DNA of 13,572 bases, taken from contig CAYFHO010000099.1 of assembly GCA_964342825.1 (NCBI GenBank), positions 1 through 13,572 on the forward strand, given 5' to 3'. The notes under the pieces were generated by a model. It made no database searches. It worked only from the letters and a program-made list of their open reading frames with translations, and was not told where the DNA came from. This document shows positions 1 through 8,197 of the stretch, piece after piece. Origin of the DNA: AAA164-E04 sp964342825 (lineage in GTDB: Bacteria > Verrucomicrobiota > Verrucomicrobiia > Limisphaerales > AAA164-E04). Positions within the stretch are counted from its first letter, which is position 1. Every line of letters starts with the position of its first letter. The position numbers and the translations under genes are program-made.

Positions 1-68
1 GCAAATTTAAATCCAAAGAAAAAAAGGAACTCGTCATTTTTTTAACACCTAGAATTATTACGGAGTGA
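1..68 (+). CDS. Secretin (GspD/PilQ-type), C-terminal end only
   Basis: Reading from base 3, an open frame of 21 codons runs to a TGA at 66-68. It contains KKELVIFLTPRI followed by ITE and the stop. The pattern charged residues + E-L-(V/L)-I-F-(L/I)-T-P-R-I is the closing beta-strand signature of the bacterial secretin family (GspD of type II secretion, PilQ of type IV pili), preceded here by the usual lysine-rich stretch (KFKSKEKK). Secretins form the multimeric outer-membrane pore. Nearly all of the gene lies left of the window, so type II secretion and type IV pilus versions cannot be told apart. The stop is 3 bases before the next gene's ATG and that gene's ribosome site lies inside this frame, so the two are almost certainly co-transcribed. 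The motif is seen directly; the family call rests on about 15 residues. Confidence 0.75.
   Translation, partial: KFKSKEKKELVIFLTPRIITE
62..65 (+). promoter_or_regulatory. Shine-Dalgarno site of the response-regulator gene
   Basis: GGAG lies 6 bases before the ATG at 72 and inside the last codons of the secretin frame. An in-frame TGA at 66-68 rules out any longer start, so this site and ATG 72 fix the start. It is the clearest ribosome-binding site in the window; the other genes have none as good. Confidence 0.8.
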
Positions 69-71
69 GTT

Positions 72-713
72 ATGGAACAAACCTATTTACATCAAGACGA
101 TGTTGTTGCTTTACAAAAACGTTTTCACAACGTGAAGAATCTGATGACACCGTTACTCATGTTGTCGGAATTCGAACATCCTTCCGACTGGAACAATGAT
201 GTTATCAAGTTGTATCAAAAGAATATTCAACTGTTGGTAGAGGAGATAGATGGTCTGGGTGACCTGCTATGTGAGCATGGTGAATCTGATCTTGTCGAGA
301 GCAGGGACTCAAAAATGGAGTTTCAAAGTGAATCACCAAGTTCCCAAGACATTGGAAGTAATTCTGCCACGATTCTTTTAGTTGAAGATGACGAAAATAT
401 CAGATCGATCATTAAAAAGGTGCTGCAACAAAAAGGATTTCATGTTCTGGATGCAGAGAATGGAGTCAAAGCGCTAGGACAATTTGAATCACAATCAAAT
501 AAAATAGACTTGGTCATTACGGATATTCAAATGCCAGAGATGAATGGCCTGGAGCTGATCGAATGTTTGAATAAGAAAGGTTATGATTCACCCGTTTTGG
601 TCATTACGGCACAGGACCATTTTGAGCAAAGTTTGGAGTCAAACGTTCACCTCCTAACCAAACCTCATCGAACCAGCGATTTGCTTGATAAAATTGGGAT
701 ACTGTTAAAGTGA
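72..713 (+). CDS. Response regulator with H-box-like N-terminal helices and C-terminal REC domain
   Basis: A 213-residue cytoplasmic protein. Residues 99-212 form a receiver (REC) domain with every expected residue: acidic pair D106/D107, phospho-acceptor D151 (in TDIQMPEMNG), T179 and K197 (TKP). It is therefore expected to accept phosphate from a histidine kinase. There is no DNA-binding or enzymatic output domain. Residues 14-66 are helical; RFHNVKNLMTPLLMLSEF (17-34) resembles the H-box helix of kinase dimerisation domains (H-[DE]-x-x-N-x-L-T-P), with H19 in the phospho-histidine position but Asn after it instead of Asp/Glu. A second helix follows at 42-66. No ATP-binding domain is present; residues 70-97 look like a polar linker. 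It starts 3 bases after the secretin stop, so it probably regulates or signals in that secretion/pilus system. Its DNA is AT-richer than the genes to the right (47 G+C in the 120 bases 361-480). REC call certain; N-terminal role inferred. Confidence 0.9.
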   Translation: MEQTYLHQDDVVALQKRFHNVKNLMTPLLMLSEFEHPSDWNNDVIKLYQKNIQLLVEEIDGLGDLLCEHGESDLVESRDSKMEFQSESPSSQDIGSNSATILLVEDDENIRSIIKKVLQQKGFHVLDAENGVKALGQFESQSNKIDLVITDIQMPEMNGLELIECLNKKGYDSPVLVITAQDHFEQSLESNVHLLTKPHRTSDLLDKIGILLK

Positions 714-719
714 TTTCCT

Positions 720-738
720 CGATTCAACGATTGGATCG
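720..738. terminator. Possible hairpin between convergent gene ends
   Basis: CGATTCAA and TTGGATCG form an 8-pair stem (one G-U pair) around a 3-base loop, 7 bases after the response-regulator stop and overlapping the last codons of the opposite gene. Only three G-C pairs and no T-run follow, so it is a weak candidate for a shared terminator. Confidence 0.25.
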
Positions 739-3700
739 TATTCGATAGAAGCCTTGTTTCTGATTTGGATCAATGGGGACGGATATTTCAATAGTGCCAC
801 CCTGTGTTGCTACAATTGTTCTTATGGTTTCCCAATTTTGTGAAACCAGATCGTTCGTGAATTGAACTTCGTAGTTCGTATTGCCAACAGTTTCAAACGA
901 CAATAAGGCGTTGCCTGCTTGATCCATTCCGGTGAACTGGAGTGCAGGGGCAGATACGATAGTTAGCTCAAAGAAGGTCTCGTCAGTGAGGGGAGGGGTT
1001 TGATTATCGCTGACGGAAATTCGAATTTGATAAGTCCCAGCTTCAGAAGCCATGCCGGAAATAATTCCAGTCGATTCATTTATTTCCAAACCTGTTGGCA
1101 ATCCGTTGGCTTCATAGGTAAGGGGTTGGCCGGGGGTATCAGGATCCGTGCCTGTGATATGAATTGTGAAGGGAGTCAGTAACGGCCAGCTGATGGCGTT
1201 TATTTCAGGTAATGAAGGAGCTTGGTTTCCTTGGACCGAGCCCGGTGTTCCGCCGGTAGTTGAAGCGACCCACATATAAGGATCATTTCCATACGAAGAC
1301 AGTGGGGAACGGATCAGGCTTGAGCCAAGGCCGTCGGCTTCCAAAGGCCAAGGGGGCGTCGGTTCATAACGAACTTCATCTACTACATAAAATGGAACCG
1401 TTCCGTCCAGTTCCGGATTTCCTGGTCTTCTTAATCGTATTCGTTCGCCTGCATTGTTCAATGTTCCAGTCCATGGACCAAAAACTTGTATGGTATCCTC
1501 AAGCCCGTATTGATTCCTGAATGCATCTGGTTCAATGTTCGTGATCAATATGATTTCTCCAGGCCTCATGCTGATCCCTGTTGGAAAATCAAGATCGATA
1601 CCGCCTGATATTCTCCAGACATTTTGTAACCGCAGCGCATCGAACAAATCCACCGTTTCCGGAGTGATATTTGTCAATTCCACATACTCGGTTTCATTGA
1701 GTTCGGGGTGATACATGATTTCACTAAAGACAATTGGCCCGATTGCAGGAGCCGAATTCTCCGCACTACCAGTGGTCGATACCAGTCGTGTGAAATCGGT
1801 TACCCCATCCGTCCGTGTGAATCTACCATATGGACTCTCCTGATCCGTGGCAGGAATTTGGACACTGTCGATGAAACGGATCACCTCCCCGTTCACGGCA
1901 GTCGTCCATACAATATCGGATCCTAATTCACTTAAAGCGAAGCCAAGTTCCAATTCGTGCAATACCATAAATTCTCCCGCGGAGATGGCTGAACCTTGCT
2001 CGAATTTAAAACGGAATGGATTTTCAAACTGGTCCGACAAAAAGTGATTTTCCAGGGATAAAGGCTCCAAACCTGAATGATGCAATTCGATCCAATCGAC
2101 TCCGATATTACTGTGTGCCAGGGCTTCGTTAATCACCAACGAAGGACGATTTATGTCGAGTCGACCGGGTGAGCCATGGAACAAAGAACTTGCTTGCCAA
2201 TGAGCCGCACGATTCAGGTATTGATGGAGTTCAGTCAATGATTCAGCTTCAAAATCGGTTTCACGCAACTCAAGCGAGCTGCCGAGTCCGTCCGCTCTAT
2301 CCGGCCATGCTCCCGCGTTGTTATAGCGAACAGATACCAGCAAATTTCCGTTGGCATCCAATAGGTCCACATTTTCACCGGCATCATCCAAACGACCCGA
2401 CCAATTGCCGGCAGTGGCAATGTCAGGAGAGTAATAAGTGGAGTTAGGATCCTGATAACGATCTGCAAAGGAAGTTTGATCCTCCGTGATGACCAGCATG
2501 GCACCGGGTGTCAGGATCGCCCCGGATGGGAACAGGAACTCAACAGCACCTTCAAGGCGCAGGTTCGAGAGATCTTTTGTTTGCTGGCTTCGGTTCAGTA
2601 TTTCAATAAACTCAAAGTCATCTGCCCCTTGTGGATTGTAATGAATTTCTGAAATCAACAGGTCGCCGGGGACAGGCAACTGTGGCTCCTCAGTCAGGAA
2701 TTGAGCCTCTGTGAGTGCGCTCCAAGTAAGGCCATCAAAACTTCGCAATTTGAGCAATGTTTCACCGGTGACTGTCAGGTCCAAGGAAGCACCTTCACCA
2801 CTTGCCTCAAGCCAGGCGTCGAATCGCAGATCGGAACTGGTTGGCGAAGTTTGATGAACTTCTGCGGCAATGATATTCCTTCCGGATTTAAGCAAGTTTA
2901 ATGGAACGTCAAAATCTCTGACTGCTGATTCTTCGCCTCCTCCCGCGGCAGAAAGAGCGCGGGTATCATAGGTGAGTTCTCCAGCTGGCAGATTGTCACG
3001 GGCAATTTCGGTGCCGTTCAAATACACCGCAGCTCCGTCATCACGTACCAATTTGAGAGTTAATTTTTCAATGGCAGCTTTGTCCCCGACATCAAAAGTG
3101 CGTCTAAAGTAATAAGTGATGTGTTTGTTGTTGGATGCTTCGCCAAAATCCAATGTCGTATTCATCCCGGAATCACCATAGCCCAAAGGTGCTCTTCCTG
3201 TTTTCCAATCGTTATGATTATAATTTAACGAAGTCCAATCCCCTTGGGGCGATTCTCCGATGTCGAGGTAGCGCCAGGTTTCATTCTGTCTTGTCAGGCT
3301 GGCTCCGCCGGCGCCGCCGTTGCCCAGAGAGATGGCAGTCGGGGAAACGGCTCCTCCCGGTAACCTTGGGTCCGTACCATCCAGCGTGTATAAGACTTCT
3401 CCTGCGCCAGCTTCGACTTCAAGCTCCGTATCTTCTTGTATGGCTCCACCGTGCTGGCTCAGGACGGGAGCAGGAATGGATGGGTAAAGGCCTCGACTTC
3501 GAAGCCTTGAGATGAGGGTGTTAGATTGGCGGGGGAAAAGATTATTCACTGCATCGCGGGCTGCATTTTCCCAACTTTCAGGAGAACGATATCCCCAGCG
3601 TGCGGACTCCACGACGAGGCTGTCTTCAATTTCCTGCATGCGTTCTTCCAGGCGTTTAATATTACGTTCAGGGGTCATGGCGCCATTGTTGAACAAATGC

Positions 3701-6700
3701 ATGTGGGCGCGATCTGCCAACAATGTCATGAAATCAGGATGCCTTTCCGAAACCAAAGCACCGAACAAGCCTGCCGGTCCTGAATTTCCAGTACGATCCG
3801 AAGGAGAACGGATATGTCCATCCGCATCGCCCAACCAAAATTTAAAACCCGAACCTGGCACGATCGGCCCTGCAGCTCGATATTCAGACTCGGCATTGCC
3901 AAAGGTCCACATCAGCATGAAATCGATCAAATGTTTTACGTCCAACCATTCCTTGATTTCTTCATAGTTTCCACTCAGGCTGCGAACCGCACCCCATGGT
4001 TCTCGGTTGACTGGATCGGGTGTGCCCGGCACGAAACCGCTTCCTGCGTTGTCATTGCCCCTGACGTTGGTGTAATCCTCGGTTTTTCCACCCAGATAGT
4101 CTGCAAGGAATGCGTCAGTCAATCTCTCTCGAGCATGATACTGTCCCCAATAAGTGCCATTGAAGAAAAGGTGTACAAAGCGTCCGTGTGGATTCAGACT
4201 GCCCATCTCAAGCATCGTATCTTCACTGAATCGGGCGGACATATAAAATCCGCGTGAGTTCATGTCGTGACCACCTGCGCGTAAATCGAGTTCATCAAAA
4301 CGATCCACTGCAAGGACACCATGGTCGAATCCTTCAAAAAGGGGGAGTTCCAGTTTTCGGGTTCCATATTCAGGGCGAAATTTAAGTCGATAGTTTTTCT
4401 TCGCAAACTCAGTCCAGGCACCTCCGAAACGCGTCACCCCTGCATTGACTTGCAGCGGATTGGCACCAGGGAGAAAGAATTCGACTGATGCTTCTCGTTC
4501 ATTCCAGTCATCCGGCAATTCAGGAACTGAAATGGAAACAATGGGTAAGTCCATCATCCCTTTTCGCAGGCGATCACGGTACCTGGAATTGCCCGTGATG
4601 GTTCGGCTCATATTGGGTGCATTCAAAGTATCTTCCACATAAACATAAGTGTGTGTTTGAGTGCGTGGGGATTTGAAACCTTCCTTACGAACATCAGCAC
4701 GTACGGTGGTATTGCCAGTGATACGGATGGGCGATGTGTAAAGTTCATCAGGGATTTTTCCATCTGTAGACACATAAACTTCAGCATCCGGATTGGAATT
4801 TGTAATGCGCAAGGTGAATGGGTTTTCCTGTAATCCCCTTTGCTGACTGAACGTCAACGGTGCTAACCAACCCTCATAGGTGGTCCACAGATTGGCTTCA
4901 TTCGGAGTGGGTTCCGTAAAAGTCCAGACGCCCGAAAGTGTTCTCCCATAAGACAGATCCTCTCTCTGAGGGGGGAAGGACTCTATTTTGTCTGCAACCA
5001 CGGTTCCGTCGGGGTGAGTCAATTGAAGGGATTCCCCTGCCGCATTGATGGAAAAGTTGGCATGCAGCCAACCCTCTGAATCTCTGGATTCGCTCCGACC
5101 CGATGCAAAGACCAAAAGAAATCCGTGTGGTTCTATGGTGACATTTTCAGGAAACACCCACTTCATTGGCTGTGCCGGATCATCCGTCAGTCCAAAACCA
5201 GTCATCGAAAAAGGATTGCTATTAGGATTTCGTATTTCAATCCAATCGGGAGATCTACCTCGCCCGTCCCTCAGAGATATTCGGTTGTTTGCAACGAATT
5301 CATTAATGTAAGGAGACAAGGTTTTTCCATCGACATAAACAGTCTCATATCTTACGTGATGATCGTTATGAAGCATTCCGACCATTGCATATTCAGTCGA
5401 TTCCGTTGGGTTTAATTCAATCTGTCCGGTTCCGTTGGCCTGAGTCCGCAATCCCATGGAAATCGCCATTGGGTAAAGTTGAAGTTCCTTCAAATCTCGT
5501 TCCTTCCATGCCAGAGTGGTTGCAGATCCTGAAGAGATGTTCCTGGCGGTTGCTCCGAAGCCTGTCAATCCAGCTTCATCCAATGGCAATCCGAATGCTT
5601 GAAGTTCCTTCAATCCCAGATACCATGATACTCCGGGAGGATCGGATCTTTCCTTGTTTTCAAAACCCACCCTGACATAGCGAGCAGCCATTGGGCCTGG
5701 AAGATTCACGTCAAAGATTTCCTCTCGTCCTCCGAGATGTTTTGAGAAAATGGATTGATGATTCCCGTCATAGACTCGAACGGTGGTATGGGTCAGGCGG
5801 CGTTGAAATCCGTCCGCAGCAATAACTCGCACTTGGTAAAGTGCTTTCTCCTCGCCCAAATCGGTTTCCCAATATGCTCCGACTGCTCGATTGGTAGTCT
5901 CGGTGTGTGTGTCATACCTGCCGTCATTACCATTGGCCGTGGGGGGCAGGCTTTCGTTGAATCGCATCATGTAAGCTTCCGCATCGAGAGCCAGGTTGTC
6001 GGCAGTGAATAATAGAACTTCAGCCAGTGAAACGACGTAATCGCCGGCCTGGTTCTTTTGATTTGCTGGTAGGCTTATCCGAACAAAGCGTCCACTGGTT
6101 TCTTCCGGGAGGGTGTGATGCCATACGCCTTCGCTGCCCGGATTGGAGATTTGTTCGGTGACAATTGGGTTTGAATTCTCATCCAGAATTTCCAATTGCA
6201 GCCCACCCATTCTGCGACTTTGATTTCCAGGGCGATTAACCAATTCAATTCGATGGATGGGGCGAACTCGGTCCAATGACAGCAGCCAGTAACTTCCCTC
6301 CGAATCATTGGATTCGCTGTAGGTTCGAAAGTCTCCATCGATGGCACGATCCGCTGAAAGAGCACCTCCCGATTGGGTAGCAACGGCGATGTCCTTTAAT
6401 TGAATCGCTCCGATGGGAGGGGAAGGATCTCCAAACAACTTCAAATCGGCTAGAGCAATGCGGAAGTCTCCAACTCCATTTCTCATTCCTTCATCCAATT
6501 CAAAACGAATGATACGTCCATCGACCCCGCCAGGGATGTTTAATTTCCAAACATTGCCCGGATCGATAGATGGAGTTCTCGCTTCGAAAAGTAGGTGGTC
6601 TCGCAGATCGAAGACACGTAACATGACCCCCTCCATGGACCTTGCAAGTTCAGCCGAAGAAGGGGCGGTGATTTCGAGTCGATTCACCCGTGCCGGATAA

Positions 6701-8004
6701 TTCAACTCCAACTCCCACCAGGCACCGGGCGTGTTGGAAGTGACTGTTTGTGTGTTCGATCTTCCATCGATTGCCAGCACGGCACTATTCTCATCGGTCT
6801 CTTCCGGCCACTGACGGGCAGTGCCCATATTTTGAAGGTCGAAGCGGATATCGGCCCTTGCCTCCAGGGGATCAAAGGTGTTGAAACTCCAGGTCATGGA
6901 AGATTCACGGCCCTCTGAATCAGTGGCAGTCACGCGGGCGCTGTAAGTTTGATTGGGTTCCAGGACAAGATTGTATCTTCCCGTTCGTTCCTGATTGTTG
7001 CCCGTGATTACAAGGGAATCGGACACATCTGTTCCGTTAAGATACAACTTTATATTCTCTTGCCTGATGGTGTTGGGTGCCTCAGTCATAACGGTAAATC
7101 CCAACCCCCCTGTGACTGAATAAAACTCGGTGCCATCGGCTGGAAAGATTTGAGTGATCCTTGGTGGCCATTGGTCACCTGCCAACGCGAGTTCCAGTGG
7201 AGGGGTGCCGGAGGCGAGAGCTTTGATCTGGTTTTCCGTCAGTGCCACATCAAAGACCGCAACGTCATCCATGACTCCATGAAAAGCAAATTGAGGCTCG
7301 GTGGCAGCTTGCCCCAAAACAAGTCCCGTCCAATCCATTGACAAGGGAGCGGCATCTGAATCTTGTTCCAGTGTGAGTTCTCCATTCATCCAAACCTGTT
7401 TTGCCCCTTCTTTTTTGACCAAGGTTATATGATGCCACTCACCCCAATCAGGAATGGAGCCTGCACCATTCAATCGATTTGCAGGGGAACCGCAGCAACC
7501 CGATGAATCAAAATAGACTATCCCGTTTCCCCACGGAGCATGGGCTTGAAAACCCCTGTCTCCAGAGCCGGCTGAAGGAGATGTAAACCAGACAGAGGAA
7601 CTATTGGCGATTTGGCCATCATGCCACTTCTGCCAAAAGGCAACGGAGATCGTGTCATCTTCATTTGAAGCATTCAGTCTTTCGACAAAAGCCGCGCCAC
7701 TCGGAGTTTCCGAATTGACGATGGCATGAGTGGGGTTTTCGGCAGACCCGGTTTTGCCGAAATCCAGAGCACGATCACCGGAGGTTCCGGATCGTCCTGT
7801 GCGGTCTGAACTGAATTTTGCCTCACCGACAAAAGTGATCTGAGTTTGATCATTCAGACTGAGGGCATGGTCTTCAGTGCTGGCGTCGTTAAAATCCCAA
7901 ACAGCAAGAATATCATCAGGATCGAGCGGCTGAAATTCCTGTGTCAGCCCCAAATTCGTGAAGCTAAAAATGGCAGCCGTAATGCTATAAAGTAGAATTC
8001 TCAT
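724..8004 (-). CDS. Giant exported CotH-kinase / lamin-tail-domain multidomain protein
   Basis: 2426 residues from ATG 8004. This start gives a clean signal peptide (MRILLYSITAAIFSF...); an in-frame ATG at 8037 would add 11 residues, and neither has a good ribosome site. Domains by approximate residue: signal 1-21; LamG/concanavalin-like 32-264 (WHHITLV, MDDVAVFDVAL); Ig-like 274-378; three discoidin (F5/8)-like beta-sandwiches 380-526, 530-666, 671-805; Ig-like 809-893; LTD 897-1036 (NEFVANN, DWIEIRN); chitobiase C-terminal type 1044-1125; CotH kinase-like 1149-1439, with KKNYRLKF (1202-1209), NGTYWGQYHARERLTDAF (E1293) and GDADG (1392-1396); a second chitobiase-type domain 1512-1559 and 1739-1770, split by a galactose-binding-like insert 1574-1735; LTDs 1781-1949, 1955-2084, 2088-2259; putative-Ig 2261-2351; C-terminal domain 2352-2426 (YEVQFTNDL, FYRIR). 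CotH-family proteins are atypical kinases of spore-coat proteins; here the substrate is unknown. The adhesive modules suggest a surface or matrix protein. No C-terminal membrane helix or PEP-CTERM tail. Only two cysteines (170-171). Intact frame throughout. Confidence 0.9.
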   Translation of the reverse strand: MRILLYSITAAIFSFTNLGLTQEFQPLDPDDILAVWDFNDASTEDHALSLNDQTQITFVGEAKFSSDRTGRSGTSGDRALDFGKTGSAENPTHAIVNSETPSGAAFVERLNASNEDDTISVAFWQKWHDGQIANSSSVWFTSPSAGSGDRGFQAHAPWGNGIVYFDSSGCCGSPANRLNGAGSIPDWGEWHHITLVKKEGAKQVWMNGELTLEQDSDAAPLSMDWTGLVLGQAATEPQFAFHGVMDDVAVFDVALTENQIKALASGTPPLELALAGDQWPPRITQIFPADGTEFYSVTGGLGFTVMTEAPNTIRQENIKLYLNGTDVSDSLVITGNNQERTGRYNLVLEPNQTYSARVTATDSEGRESSMTWSFNTFDPLEARADIRFDLQNMGTARQWPEETDENSAVLAIDGRSNTQTVTSNTPGAWWELELNYPARVNRLEITAPSSAELARSMEGVMLRVFDLRDHLLFEARTPSIDPGNVWKLNIPGGVDGRIIRFELDEGMRNGVGDFRIALADLKLFGDPSPPIGAIQLKDIAVATQSGGALSADRAIDGDFRTYSESNDSEGSYWLLSLDRVRPIHRIELVNRPGNQSRRMGGLQLEILDENSNPIVTEQISNPGSEGVWHHTLPEETSGRFVRISLPANQKNQAGDYVVSLAEVLLFTADNLALDAEAYMMRFNESLPPTANGNDGRYDTHTETTNRAVGAYWETDLGEEKALYQVRVIAADGFQRRLTHTTVRVYDGNHQSIFSKHLGGREEIFDVNLPGPMAARYVRVGFENKERSDPPGVSWYLGLKELQAFGLPLDEAGLTGFGATARNISSGSATTLAWKERDLKELQLYPMAISMGLRTQANGTGQIELNPTESTEYAMVGMLHNDHHVRYETVYVDGKTLSPYINEFVANNRISLRDGRGRSPDWIEIRNPNSNPFSMTGFGLTDDPAQPMKWVFPENVTIEPHGFLLVFASGRSESRDSEGWLHANFSINAAGESLQLTHPDGTVVADKIESFPPQREDLSYGRTLSGVWTFTEPTPNEANLWTTYEGWLAPLTFSQQRGLQENPFTLRITNSNPDAEVYVSTDGKIPDELYTSPIRITGNTTVRADVRKEGFKSPRTQTHTYVYVEDTLNAPNMSRTITGNSRYRDRLRKGMMDLPIVSISVPELPDDWNEREASVEFFLPGANPLQVNAGVTRFGGAWTEFAKKNYRLKFRPEYGTRKLELPLFEGFDHGVLAVDRFDELDLRAGGHDMNSRGFYMSARFSEDTMLEMGSLNPHGRFVHLFFNGTYWGQYHARERLTDAFLADYLGGKTEDYTNVRGNDNAGSGFVPGTPDPVNREPWGAVRSLSGNYEEIKEWLDVKHLIDFMLMWTFGNAESEYRAAGPIVPGSGFKFWLGDADGHIRSPSDRTGNSGPAGLFGALVSERHPDFMTLLADRAHMHLFNNGAMTPERNIKRLEERMQEIEDSLVVESARWGYRSPESWENAARDAVNNLFPRQSNTLISRLRSRGLYPSIPAPVLSQHGGAIQEDTELEVEAGAGEVLYTLDGTDPRLPGGAVSPTAISLGNGGAGGASLTRQNETWRYLDIGESPQGDWTSLNYNHNDWKTGRAPLGYGDSGMNTTLDFGEASNNKHITYYFRRTFDVGDKAAIEKLTLKLVRDDGAAVYLNGTEIARDNLPAGELTYDTRALSAAGGGEESAVRDFDVPLNLLKSGRNIIAAEVHQTSPTSSDLRFDAWLEASGEGASLDLTVTGETLLKLRSFDGLTWSALTEAQFLTEEPQLPVPGDLLISEIHYNPQGADDFEFIEILNRSQQTKDLSNLRLEGAVEFLFPSGAILTPGAMLVITEDQTSFADRYQDPNSTYYSPDIATAGNWSGRLDDAGENVDLLDANGNLLVSVRYNNAGAWPDRADGLGSSLELRETDFEAESLTELHQYLNRAAHWQASSLFHGSPGRLDINRPSLVINEALAHSNIGVDWIELHHSGLEPLSLENHFLSDQFENPFRFKFEQGSAISAGEFMVLHELELGFALSELGSDIVWTTAVNGEVIRFIDSVQIPATDQESPYGRFTRTDGVTDFTRLVSTTGSAENSAPAIGPIVFSEIMYHPELNETEYVELTNITPETVDLFDALRLQNVWRISGGIDLDFPTGISMRPGEIILITNIEPDAFRNQYGLEDTIQVFGPWTGTLNNAGERIRLRRPGNPELDGTVPFYVVDEVRYEPTPPWPLEADGLGSSLIRSPLSSYGNDPYMWVASTTGGTPGSVQGNQAPSLPEINAISWPLLTPFTIHITGTDPDTPGQPLTYEANGLPTGLEINESTGIISGMASEAGTYQIRISVSDNQTPPLTDETFFELTIVSAPALQFTGMDQAGNALLSFETVGNTNYEVQFTNDLVSQNWETIRTIVATQGGTIEISVPIDPNQKQGFYRIRSNR

Positions 8005-8197
8005 GGTCAGTGTATGAAAACCATAAGCAGAATACATGCCGGTTTGCCAGATATACTGGTTACTGGTGTGATTGTCCGATAGTGCTCAATTTTAGTTATA
8101 GGATGTGAACTTCTCAATCATGGGCTTTTGAGCTCGTGGCAATCCTGACACTCGGAAATGGATTGTATCATTTAGAAAATATCGATGATTCTTCCAT
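8005..8197 (-). other. Gap upstream of the CotH gene
   Basis: 193 bases between the propeller gene stop and the chosen CotH start. On the minus strand TATAAC (8100-8095) could be a -10 element about 90 bases before the ATG, but no acceptable -35 hexamer stands 16-19 bases before it. CCAG...CTGG around 8048-8060 is a small imperfect palindrome. I find no convincing terminator for the propeller gene, so read-through into the CotH gene is possible. Confidence 0.35.

Noticed and set aside
2235..2504. Minus-strand 89-codon frame inside the giant gene
   Set aside because: It is an alternative frame of the LTD-coding region; the main frame here reads clear LTD motifs (ISEIHYNP, ADGLGSSL).
1000..7341. 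Plus-strand open frames inside the giant minus-strand gene
   Set aside because: They have no recognisable domains, are cysteine- and arginine-rich as antisense frames usually are, and lie fully opposite a continuous domain-bearing frame.
8046..8060. Palindrome CCAG...CTGG as an operator
   Set aside because: The arms are four bases with mismatches toward the centre, and there is no second copy or regulator gene beside it.
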